The notes beneath the pieces were generated by a model that did no database searches, was not told where the DNA came from, and saw only the letters and a program-made list of their open reading frames with translations. A stretch of 33,305 nt of DNA, from contig NZ_JAAIJQ010000065.1 in assembly GCF_010820565.1 (NCBI RefSeq), positions 1 to 33,305 on the forward strand, read 5' to 3'. The stretch is from Thiorhodococcus minor (GTDB taxonomy: Bacteria; Pseudomonadota; Gammaproteobacteria; Chromatiales; Chromatiaceae). Shown here in pieces: positions 18,045-24,844 of this stretch (position 1 is the first letter of the stretch; each line of letters opens with the position of its first letter). Made by a program: the position numbers and the translations under genes.

Positions 18045-18658
18045 TGGCGGAGCTGCTGTCGGTCGCCAATGTCCTCGGGCGGCTGCTGATGGTGCTCAGC
18101 CTGACCTACCTGCTGCCGATCATCTGCTCGCTGATCTATCGTGACGGGACCTTTCTGACCTTTCTCGTCAGCCAGGCCGCCTGTCTCGCCGCGGGCGGGC
18201 TCATGACGCTGGCGACCCGGAGGTTTCAGCGCGAGCTCAAGCCGCGCGATGGCTTCATGCTCGTCACCCTCGCCTGGGTGCTCACGGCGACCATCGCGAC
18301 CTTTCCCTTGCTCCTGCATCTTGAGCTCTCCTTCAGCGACGCCTTCTTCGAGGCCATGTCCGGCATGACGACCACGGGCGCGACCGTCATCACCGGGCTG
18401 GAGGCCTTGCCGGCGTCGATCGATCTCTGGCGCCACGAGCTGAACTGGATCGGCGGCAGGGACTTCATCTCGGCCTTCTCCGCGGTCATCGCCTGCATCG
18501 ACAACGCGGGTCCAGGGCTCGGAGCAGTGGGGCCAGGGACGAATTATTCGAGCCTGACGGACTATGAGATTTGGGTGCTCAGCTTTACTATGCTGCTCGG
18601 CAGGCTTGAAGTCTTCTCCCTGCTCGTGCTTTTCACACCACAATTCTGGCGCAAATAG
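18044..18658 (+). pseudogene. trkH: TrkH K+ transporter, large in-frame internal deletion
   Basis: The 204-codon frame starts like TrkH (MAELLSVANVLGRLLMVLSL) and includes the first pore segment with selectivity filter MTTTGATVITG and the WRHELNWIGG motif (about residue 135). It then jumps directly to the last repeat of TrkH (DFISAFSAVIACIDNAGPGLG ending LLVLFTPQFWRK). Full TrkH has about 480 residues with four pore repeats; about 280 residues, including pores 2 and 3, are missing. The junction is in frame near 18455. The remaining protein could not form the four-fold pore of TrkH, so I call it a pseudogene, although the frame is open. It follows the damaged trkA with a 1-nt overlap. Deletion by recombination is inference. 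Confidence 0.85.
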
Positions 18659-18690
18659 CCGGTCTCCAATCCTCCTCCTGAGGACATGAG

Positions 18691-20664
18691 ATGTACTTGA
18701 TCAGTTTCCTGATTGTCTTTTCCCTCGTCGCGGGCGTCGCGATCGCGATGGCGCCGACGGTTGGCGTGCAGGCGCGCCGCATCCGCTTTTCGGTCGGGGC
18801 CCTGGCGGTCGCCTCCGTCGTGCTGGCCCTATTGCACGCGAGCAGGGGGCCCGAATTCTATGCCTTGAGCGCCTGGCTGACCTCTGTGCTCGATTGGCTC
18901 TTCATCGCCGGCGGTCTCGGTCTCGCGGCATTGCTGCTCTGGTTCTGCCGCAGGATCAAGCCGGGCGAGTGGTACATCCCCGTGCTCATCCTCGCCCAGA
19001 CCGGGCTGATGCTCTACGCGGAGCTGGTGGGTGAGCATCCCGAGGTCGCCCATCCCTTCTACGTCGACAGCTTCTCCGTGCTCATGGCGCTCATCATCGC
19101 CATCGTCGGCGGGCTCATCTGCGTCCACGCCATCCGCTACATGCACGACTACCACGCCCATGCGGCGGGGCAGCACGAGGCGGGCGACGTCGATGCGTCC
19201 CAGCAGCGCCCGGAGCGCAGCCGCAGCCTCTTCTTCGGCATGCTCTTCCTCTTCCTGGGGGCCATGTTCGGCATCGTCTTCGCGAACAACCTGCTGTGGC
19301 TCTTCTTCTTCTGGGAGGTGACGACGCTCTGCTCCTTCTGGCTGATCTCCTACTCGCGCACCGACGAGGCCATCCGCAACGGCTTCCGGGCCCTGGGCTT
19401 CAACCTCATCGGCGGCGTCTCCTTCGCGGCCGCCATCGTCTGGCTGACCCATGGGCCTGGCCTGCGCACCTGGGAGCTGGATCAGCTGGTGGCTGGAGGT
19501 AGCGCGCTGGCGCTCATCCCGGCGGTGCTCATCGCCGTGGCCGGGCTGTCCAAGGCGGCGCAGATGCCCTTCTCGTCCTGGCTGCTGGGGGCCATGGTCG
19601 CGCCCACGCCGGTCTCGGCCTTGCTGCACTCGAGCACCATGGTCAAGGCCGGTGTCTTCATCCTGATCAAGCTCTCGCCGGTCTTCCATGACACCTACGC
19701 GGGCCTGCTGCTCTCGCTGGTCGGCGGTCTGACCTTCCTGGTGACCTCCCTGGTCGCGGTCAACCAGCGCAACGCCAAGCGGGTGCTGGCCTATTCGACC
19801 ATCGCCAATCTGGGCCTCATCGTCATGTGCGCCGGGGTCGGCACGGCGGCGACCATGTGGGCGGCCATCCTGCTGATCCTCTTCCATGCGGTGGCCAAGG
19901 CGCTGCTCTTCCTCGCGGTCGGGACCACCGAGCACCTCATCGGCAGCCGCGACATCGAGGACATGGAGGGGCTGGTCTACCGCCGGCCCAGGATCGCGGC
20001 CATGCTGCTGGTCGGCATGCTGGGGATGTTCCTGGCGCCCTTCGGCATGCTCCTCGGCAAGTACACCTGCTTCCAGGCCTTCTTGAGTATGGAGGTGATG
20101 TGGGGCGATGGGCTCATGCTGGCGGCCATCCTCGCCTTCGGCAGTGCGCCGACGCTCTTCTTCTGGAGCAAGTGGATGGGCAAACTGGTCGCGGTGCCGC
20201 GCCGCCAGCAGCCGAGCTCGGCGCCCATCCCTCGCGACGAGGCGATCGCCTTGTTCTCGCTGACGGCCCTGACCTATGTCGCCTGCGCGCTCTTCCCATT
20301 GGCGGACACCGGCTTCGTCATGCCCTACACCCAGCATCTCGCAAGCCTGGGGCTGATCGCCGAGCCGAGCTTCGCCATGCCTTGGGAGACCATCCTGCTG
20401 ATGAGCGTCATGCTCGCGGGGCTCTTCCTGATGCCGCTGGCCTTCTGGCTGAGGCCGCCAAAGTACAGCGAGGTCAGCGGCTATCTCAGCGGGGCCAATG
20501 TGGACGGCAGCGCCTCCTACCGCGGCGCCATGGGGGCGGAGCGCCTGGTCGAGAGCCGCGGCTATTACCTGTCCGGCTTCATCGAGGAGGGCAAGGTGGT
20601 GCGGGTCGGCCTCATCGGCTGCGGCTCGTTGATGCTCTTGATGCTGATGGGGGCCCTGCTATGA
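18691..20664 (+). CDS. echA: Ech hydrogenase subunit A, NuoL/antiporter-like
   Basis: A 657-residue integral membrane protein with about 15 hydrophobic segments, of the NuoL/MrpA-like family. It carries the characteristic core AVAGLSKAAQMPFSSWLLGA, followed by the APTPVSALLHSSTMVKAGV region with the conserved Lys and His of the ion-translocation half-channels. It is similar in size to EchA (about 640). It is the ion-pumping subunit of the Ech complex. The start ATG 18691 follows TGAGGA and lies only 32 bp after trkH, leaving no room for an obvious promoter. Its stop overlaps the echB start by 4 nt (ATGA), and gene order echA-B-C-D-E-F then follows. Confidence 0.93.
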   Translation: MYLISFLIVFSLVAGVAIAMAPTVGVQARRIRFSVGALAVASVVLALLHASRGPEFYALSAWLTSVLDWLFIAGGLGLAALLLWFCRRIKPGEWYIPVLILAQTGLMLYAELVGEHPEVAHPFYVDSFSVLMALIIAIVGGLICVHAIRYMHDYHAHAAGQHEAGDVDASQQRPERSRSLFFGMLFLFLGAMFGIVFANNLLWLFFFWEVTTLCSFWLISYSRTDEAIRNGFRALGFNLIGGVSFAAAIVWLTHGPGLRTWELDQLVAGGSALALIPAVLIAVAGLSKAAQMPFSSWLLGAMVAPTPVSALLHSSTMVKAGVFILIKLSPVFHDTYAGLLLSLVGGLTFLVTSLVAVNQRNAKRVLAYSTIANLGLIVMCAGVGTAATMWAAILLILFHAVAKALLFLAVGTTEHLIGSRDIEDMEGLVYRRPRIAAMLLVGMLGMFLAPFGMLLGKYTCFQAFLSMEVMWGDGLMLAAILAFGSAPTLFFWSKWMGKLVAVPRRQQPSSAPIPRDEAIALFSLTALTYVACALFPLADTGFVMPYTQHLASLGLIAEPSFAMPWETILLMSVMLAGLFLMPLAFWLRPPKYSEVSGYLSGANVDGSASYRGAMGAERLVESRGYYLSGFIEEGKVVRVGLIGCGSLMLLMLMGALL

Positions 20665-21521
20665 AGCCTTACGCCTGGTCGCTTGGCCTTGCATTCATTT
20701 TCCTGGGGCCGGTCGTCGGGGCCCTGCTCGCCGGCATCGACCGCCGGCTGACGGCGCGCATGCAGTCGCGCAAGGGGCCGCCCCTGCTGCAGCCGGTCTA
20801 TGATGTGCTCAAGCTCTTCGAGAAGGACACCCTGGTCGTCACCCGACTGCAGACGCTCTATCTCTGGGGCTTTCTCTTCTTCATGGTCATCTCGGGCGTC
20901 ATCCTCTTCTTGGGGAGCGACCTGCTGCTGAGCCTCTTCGCGCTGACGGTTTCGGGTATCTTCCTCTGTCTGGCCGCCTATGCGACCAACTCGCCCTACA
21001 GCAACATCGGCTCGTCGCGCGAGCTGATGCTGATGATGGCCTATGAGCCCATGCTCATCCTGGTGCCGCTGGGCTTCTTCCTGGTGACCGGCAGCTTCCG
21101 GGTCTCGGACATCGTGGCGGGGAGCCCCTGGCAGGTGATTCAGCTCCTGGGGATTCTGGTCGGCTTCCTCTTCATGCTGACCATCAAGCTGCGCAAGTCG
21201 CCCTTCGACCTCAGCTACTCGCACCACGGTCATCAGGAGCTGGTGAAGGGCATCACGACCGACCTCTCGGGCAGCGATCTGGCGATCGTCGAGATCGGGC
21301 ACTGGTACGAGAACACCATCCTGCTCGGCTGGCTCTATCTCTTCTTCGCCCCCTGGGGACCCTGGATCGCATTACCCATCGTAATCGTGCTCTTTTTCGC
21401 GGAGGTTCTGGTCGACAATACGAATGCACGGCTCACCTGGTCGAGCACGCTCAAGGCGTCCTGGCTGGTGACGGCCGCCGTCGGCGTGACCAATCTGATG
21501 CTGCTGCCATTCATCACCTGA
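20661..21521 (+). CDS. echB: Ech hydrogenase subunit B, NuoH-like
   Basis: A 286-residue membrane protein of the NuoH/HycD family, with about eight hydrophobic segments. Visible motifs are DRRLTARMQSRKGPPLLQP (28-46), the YDVLKLFEKD loop, SRELMLMMAYEPM and RKSPFDLSYSHHGHQELVKG, all typical of the subunit that docks the hydrogenase module to the membrane arm. It overlaps echA by ATGA. Its stop codon overlaps the start of a 38-codon ORF (TGATG) that bridges to echC. NuoH-like subunits carry part of the proton path. Confidence 0.94.
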   Translation: MKPYAWSLGLAFIFLGPVVGALLAGIDRRLTARMQSRKGPPLLQPVYDVLKLFEKDTLVVTRLQTLYLWGFLFFMVISGVILFLGSDLLLSLFALTVSGIFLCLAAYATNSPYSNIGSSRELMLMMAYEPMLILVPLGFFLVTGSFRVSDIVAGSPWQVIQLLGILVGFLFMLTIKLRKSPFDLSYSHHGHQELVKGITTDLSGSDLAIVEIGHWYENTILLGWLYLFFAPWGPWIALPIVIVLFFAEVLVDNTNARLTWSSTLKASWLVTAAVGVTNLMLLPFIT

Positions 21522-21637
21522 TGCCGATGGCGAGCCGCGAGCCCACATCCATGCAAGCGACCTCGTCCGTGCAGCCGACGCCTCCTCCATTGGCGGCGGC
21601 GAGCGGCGAGGGCGCCTCACCCGGGTCACTATCATGA
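21521..21637 (+). CDS. Small bridging ORF between echB and echC (38 aa)
   Basis: This ORF begins at an ATG overlapping the echB stop (TGATG at 21519-21523) and ends at a TGA overlapping the echC ATG (ATGA at 21634-21637). Both overlaps are classic coupling configurations, so ribosomes leaving echB can reinitiate here and hand over to echC, whose own Shine-Dalgarno site is poor. The product is 38 residues, Ser/Thr/Pro/Ala-rich, without Cys, hydrophobic segment or known motif. GC content at third positions is about 76%, only weak support for selection. It may be a real small subunit or purely a coupling device. It is absent from the usual six-gene ech description known to me. Confidence 0.45.
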   Translation: MPMASREPTSMQATSSVQPTPPPLAAASGEGASPGSLS

Positions 21638-22083
21638 GCTTCCTCAAGAAATCTCCCTGGGTCCTGCACTATGCCGCGACCAGCTGCAACGGCTGCGACA
21701 TCGAGCTGCTGGCCTGTCTGACGCCGCTCTACGACGTCGAGCGCTTCGGCATCGTCAACACAGGCAACCCCAAGCACGCCGACATCTTCCTGGTCACCGG
21801 CTCGGTGAACGAGGAGTCGCGCAAGGTGGTCGAGAACCTCTATGCCCAGATGCCCGACCCCAAGGTGGTGGTCGCGATCGGGGCCTGTGCCCTGAGCGGC
21901 GGGATCTTCAAGGACGCCTACAACGTCTATGGGGGGATCGATAAGGTCATTCCCGTCGACGTCTATGTGCCGGGCTGCGCGGCGCGGCCGGAGGCGATCA
22001 TCGATGGGGTGGTGCAGGCGCTCGACATCCTCGAGCAGCGCGGGAAAGCGCGTAAACGTCAACGCAAGATGGTGGCCGCATGA
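21634..22083 (+). CDS. echC: Ech hydrogenase small subunit C, NuoB-like
   Basis: A 149-residue electron-transfer subunit carrying one [4Fe-4S] cluster. Ligand cysteines are visible in SCNGCDIE (near 18-21), GACALSGG and VPGCAARPEAI, matching the NuoB/EchC pattern. It is the small hydrogenase subunit and sits next to the NiFe site of EchE. It has a weak ribosome site and is probably translationally coupled to the small ORF before it. It overlaps echD by 4 nt. Confidence 0.94.
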   Translation: MSFLKKSPWVLHYAATSCNGCDIELLACLTPLYDVERFGIVNTGNPKHADIFLVTGSVNEESRKVVENLYAQMPDPKVVVAIGACALSGGIFKDAYNVYGGIDKVIPVDVYVPGCAARPEAIIDGVVQALDILEQRGKARKRQRKMVAA

Positions 22084-22490
22084 GTCTGGACGAGCCTTTC
22101 AACGATTTGGCACTGAGCGATTGGGTGTCGACGGCGGAGCGGCATTGCGCCGAGGGCGACCGCCTGGTGCAGATGACCGGGACGGCACGGCCGGACCACT
22201 TCGAGATCATGATCAGCTACGACAAGGACTACAGCTGCACCCACTACCGCACCCAGGTTCCGCGCGACAAGCCGGAGCTGCCGAGCCTCAGTGGTGTCTT
22301 CCTCGCCGCCTTCACCTACGAGAACGAGCTCAAGGACCTCTTCGGCATTGAGGTTCCGGGTCTGGCCGTGGACTACGGCGGCGGTTTCCTGCGGACCAAG
22401 ACCAAGATCCCCTTCTCCGGCGACGTCACCGTGAAGAAGGAAAAGGCCAAGCCGGCGGCTGCGGCTGGCGCATCGGGCGCGGAGGGCTGA
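22080..22490 (+). CDS. echD: Ech hydrogenase subunit D, NuoC-like
   Basis: A 136-residue soluble subunit of the NuoC 30-kDa family. It includes FEIMISYDKDYSCTHYRTQV, the ELPSLSGVFLAAFTYENELKD region and DLFGIEV, the short NuoC-like signature. The C-terminal tail (about 115-136) is Lys/Ala-rich and probably disordered. It starts within the end of echC (ATGA) and lies 3 nt before echE. It helps assemble the hydrogenase module; it has no cofactor ligands. Confidence 0.9.
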   Translation: MSLDEPFNDLALSDWVSTAERHCAEGDRLVQMTGTARPDHFEIMISYDKDYSCTHYRTQVPRDKPELPSLSGVFLAAFTYENELKDLFGIEVPGLAVDYGGGFLRTKTKIPFSGDVTVKKEKAKPAAAAGASGAEG

Positions 22491-22493
22491 TCC

Positions 22494-23576
22494 ATGTCCA
22501 ATACCACCATTGTCCCCTTCGGTCCCCAGCATCCGGTCTTGCCGGAGCCCATCCACCTGGACCTGGAGCTGGATGACGAGCGGGTCGTCCAGGCGCTGCC
22601 CTCGATCGGCTATGTGCACCGTGGTCTGGAGCTGCTGGCGGAGCGGCATGACTTCATCGAGATGGCCAATGTCGCGGAGCGCATCTGCGGCATCTGCAGC
22701 TTCATTCACGGCCAGGGCTACTGCCAGGGCGTCGAGCAGCTCATGGGGGTCGAGGTCCCGCCGCGCGCCGTCTATCTGCGCACCGTCTGGGGCGAGATCT
22801 CTCGCATCCAGAGCCATTTGCTCTGGCTCGGGCTTTCCGCCGACGCGCTCGGCTACGAGAGCCTCTTCCAGCACAGCTGGCGCATCCGCGAGATGCTGGT
22901 CGATATCATCGAGGAGACCACGGGCGGACGCGTCATCTTCGGCGTCTGCAAGGTCGGCGGCGTCCGCAAGGACGTCGACGACGCGGTGCTCAAAGCGGTC
23001 AAGGGCCGGATGCGCGAGATCCAGACATCGTTCAACGAGATCGCCAGCGTCTTCCGCGAGGACCCGACGGTGAAAAAACGCACCGTCGGGGTCGGTGTCC
23101 TCACGGCCGAGGATGCCCATGCGCTGGGCGCCGTGGGGCCGGTGCTGCGCGGCAGCGGCGTCGCGCGGGATACGCGCAAGCTCGGCTATGCCGCCTTCGG
23201 CGAGCTGGACTGGGAGCCCGTGGTCGAGCAGGACGGCGACTGCTATGCGCGCTGCATCGTGCGGGTGCGCGAGATCGACCAGTCCTTCGACATCATCGCC
23301 CAGTGTCTCGAGCGCATGCCGGATGGCGAGGTCGACGTCTCGGTCAAGGGCAAGCGGCCCAAGGGCGAGGCCATGTTCCGGCTGGAGCAGCCGCGCGGCG
23401 AGGTCTGCTACTACATCAGCGCCGACGGCAAGAAGAACCTGGCGCGCTTCCGCGTCCGCACCCCGACCTTCGCCAACATCGCGCCCCTGGTCCACATGCT
23501 GAAGGGCTGTGAGCTGGCCGACGTGCCTGTGATCGTGCTCACCATCGATCCCTGCGTGAGCTGCAACGAGAGGTAA
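22494..23576 (+). CDS. echE: Ech [NiFe]-hydrogenase large subunit E, NuoD-like
   Basis: A 360-residue catalytic subunit that reduces protons or oxidises H2 at a NiFe(CN)2CO site. The N-terminal motif ERICGICSFIH gives ligands C65 and C68, and the C-terminal motif DPCVSCNER gives C354 and C357. All four NiFe cysteines are present, which separates it from the related NuoD of complex I. Its size matches EchE (about 358). The protein ends immediately at R360 after the last motif, without the C-terminal extension that most NiFe large subunits carry for HyaD/HycI-type processing, as reported for some Ech, CooH and H2-sensing enzymes. The hyp maturation genes are not in this window and must be elsewhere. 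Confidence 0.96.
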   Translation: MSNTTIVPFGPQHPVLPEPIHLDLELDDERVVQALPSIGYVHRGLELLAERHDFIEMANVAERICGICSFIHGQGYCQGVEQLMGVEVPPRAVYLRTVWGEISRIQSHLLWLGLSADALGYESLFQHSWRIREMLVDIIEETTGGRVIFGVCKVGGVRKDVDDAVLKAVKGRMREIQTSFNEIASVFREDPTVKKRTVGVGVLTAEDAHALGAVGPVLRGSGVARDTRKLGYAAFGELDWEPVVEQDGDCYARCIVRVREIDQSFDIIAQCLERMPDGEVDVSVKGKRPKGEAMFRLEQPRGEVCYYISADGKKNLARFRVRTPTFANIAPLVHMLKGCELADVPVIVLTIDPCVSCNER

Positions 23577-23580
23577 GCCC

Positions 23581-23985
23581 ATGTCCTGGTCCTGGCTCCC
23601 CATTTCATCGCTGGTCACGCGCAGCGCGCTGAGCAAGCCCGTCACGCGGCTCTATCCCGTCGAGCGCCGCACGCCCTACGCGCGGACGCGGGGTCACATC
23701 CTCTTCAAGATCGACAACTGCAACTTCTGCACGATCTGCGCCCACAAGTGTCCGACCGACGCCATCGTCGCCAACAAGAAGGACAAGACCTGGGCGATCG
23801 ACTACAGCCTCTGCATCCTCTGCGGGAACTGCGTCGAGGACTGCCGCGAGGGCTGCATCACCCTGAGCAACGATCCGCACCCGCCGATGCGGGCGAAGGA
23901 GATCTGGCGCGTGCGTAAGGAGTACGAGGCTCCGCCGCCTCCGGAGAGTCCGAAGGTTGCTTTCCCAGAAGAAGCTCCGCGTTAG
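23581..23985 (+). CDS. echF: Ech hydrogenase ferredoxin-like subunit F
   Basis: A 134-residue polyferredoxin of the NuoI type with two [4Fe-4S] motifs: CNFCTICAHKCPTDAI (about residues 48-63) and CILCGNCVEDCREG (about 79-92). It accepts electrons from soluble ferredoxin (or donates to it) and passes them to EchC. The N-terminal 40 residues are basic (TKPV/RLYPVERRTPYARTR-type) and the C-terminal tail is Pro/Glu-rich. It starts 4 nt after echE and ends the operon; the REP hairpin element begins 19 bp later. Confidence 0.94.
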   Translation: MSWSWLPISSLVTRSALSKPVTRLYPVERRTPYARTRGHILFKIDNCNFCTICAHKCPTDAIVANKKDKTWAIDYSLCILCGNCVEDCREGCITLSNDPHPPMRAKEIWRVRKEYEAPPPPESPKVAFPEEAPR

Positions 23986-24004
23986 TCCTCGCCGCGTCGC
24001 CGCC

Positions 24005-24064
24005 GTCGCCCTGGAGGGCGAGGCTCCCAGCTATGTCCCTGGGAGGGTTGGCCTCCAGGCCAAC
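24005..24064. repeat. Paired-hairpin REP element (BIME-like), copy 1
   Basis: Two inverted hairpins, GTCGCCC-tgga-GGGCGA and GTTGGCC-tcca-GGCCAAC, are joined by an inner stem CTCCCAG/CTGGGAG, so the whole folds as one long palindrome. The same organisation occurs at 24734-24795, on the other side of the transposase gene. It also could serve as a terminator for the ech operon. Confidence 0.85.
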
Positions 24065-24130
24065 CCGGATAAGGGTTTAGGCTAGACGCGTTCAGTGTTT
24101 TTGGGGATACGCCGCCAGGGAGGGAAGCCG

Positions 24131-24829
24131 ATGCCAGACGGCGAGCATAGAGGCTGGTACAAGTACGGCAAGCTACCGCATTTCGACCAAGCAGGCCTCT
24201 ACCGATCCATCACCTATCGCCTGGATGACAGCTTGCCGCTTAGGGTACTTCGCAGGCTCGAGCAAGAGTTGGAAGAGATCAATGCGACCAAAGCCGCTCG
24301 CGAAGCCACGCGGCGTCGGCGGATCGAAATCTTCCTGGATGCAGGCTATGGCTCATGCATTTTGCGGCATCCGCACAACGCAAATTTGGTGATGGAGGCT
24401 TGGCGCCGTTTCGACGGCGAGCGTTATGACCTGATCATTGGCGTGGTTATGCCGAATCATGTGCATGTCCTGGCAAGGATCTATCCGGGTACCCGGCTCG
24501 GTGATTTGCTCGACGCTTGGAAGAGCTTTACCTCACGACGCTTTCAGGCTGACGAGGCGCTGGGGTACGTGCCGCGTTGGCAACGGGGCTACTGGGATCG
24601 GTTCATCCGGGACGAGGCGCATTATCGAACGACGGTGAGCTACATCGCGTTCAATCCAGTGACGGCCGGGCTCGCGAAATCGCCCGAGGAGTGGCCTTAT
24701 CTGGCACTCGGGCGCGGCGTCGAGCTCGCAAGTGTCGCCCTGGAGGGCGACACTCCCAGCACCGCTTCGCTGGGAGTGTTGGCCTCCAGGTCAACACGAT
24801 TCGAACGCGGGTCTGACGACACCGAGTGA
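24131..24829 (+). CDS. REP-associated tyrosine transposase (RAYT)
   Basis: A 232-residue Y1/HUH single-strand transposase of the IS200-related RAYT family. The opening GWYKYGKLPHFD and ITYRLDDSLP are typical. The HUH motif is MPNHVHVLA (H110, H112); the C-terminal block is FIRDEAHYRTTVSYI, then FNPVTAGL, containing candidate nucleophiles Y165 or Y171. I chose ATG 24131, supported by GGAGGGAAG; a GTG at 24095 is in frame. The last ~30 codons (from about 24734) are formed by REP copy 2, so the protein tail (SVALEGDTPSTASLGVL and following) is REP-encoded and atypical. RAYTs cut and move REP elements rather than transposing alone. It lies between echF and apbE. Confidence 0.92.
   Translation: MPDGEHRGWYKYGKLPHFDQAGLYRSITYRLDDSLPLRVLRRLEQELEEINATKAAREATRRRRIEIFLDAGYGSCILRHPHNANLVMEAWRRFDGERYDLIIGVVMPNHVHVLARIYPGTRLGDLLDAWKSFTSRRFQADEALGYVPRWQRGYWDRFIRDEAHYRTTVSYIAFNPVTAGLAKSPEEWPYLALGRGVELASVALEGDTPSTASLGVLASRSTRFERGSDDTE
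24734..24795. repeat. Paired-hairpin REP element (BIME-like), copy 2
   Basis: Hairpins GTCGCCC-tgga-GGGCGAC and GTTGGCC-tcca-GGTCAAC enclose an inner stem ACTCCCAGC/GCTGGGAGT. Compared with copy 1, paired differences in the inner stem and loop keep folding intact. It overlaps the 3' end of the RAYT reading frame and ends 49 bp before the apbE start. Confidence 0.85.
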
Positions 24830-24844
24830 CACTCCGCTCTCTTT

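Noticed and set aside
18691-23985. Operon as CO-linked coo hydrogenase or as formate hydrogenlyase
   Set aside because: Gene order and subunit sizes match echA-F; there is no long CooM, no cooFS/cooA and no formate dehydrogenase genes.
18691-23985. Operon as part of respiratory complex I
   Set aside because: EchE has all four NiFe cysteines, and NuoA, J, K, M, N, E, F and G are absent.
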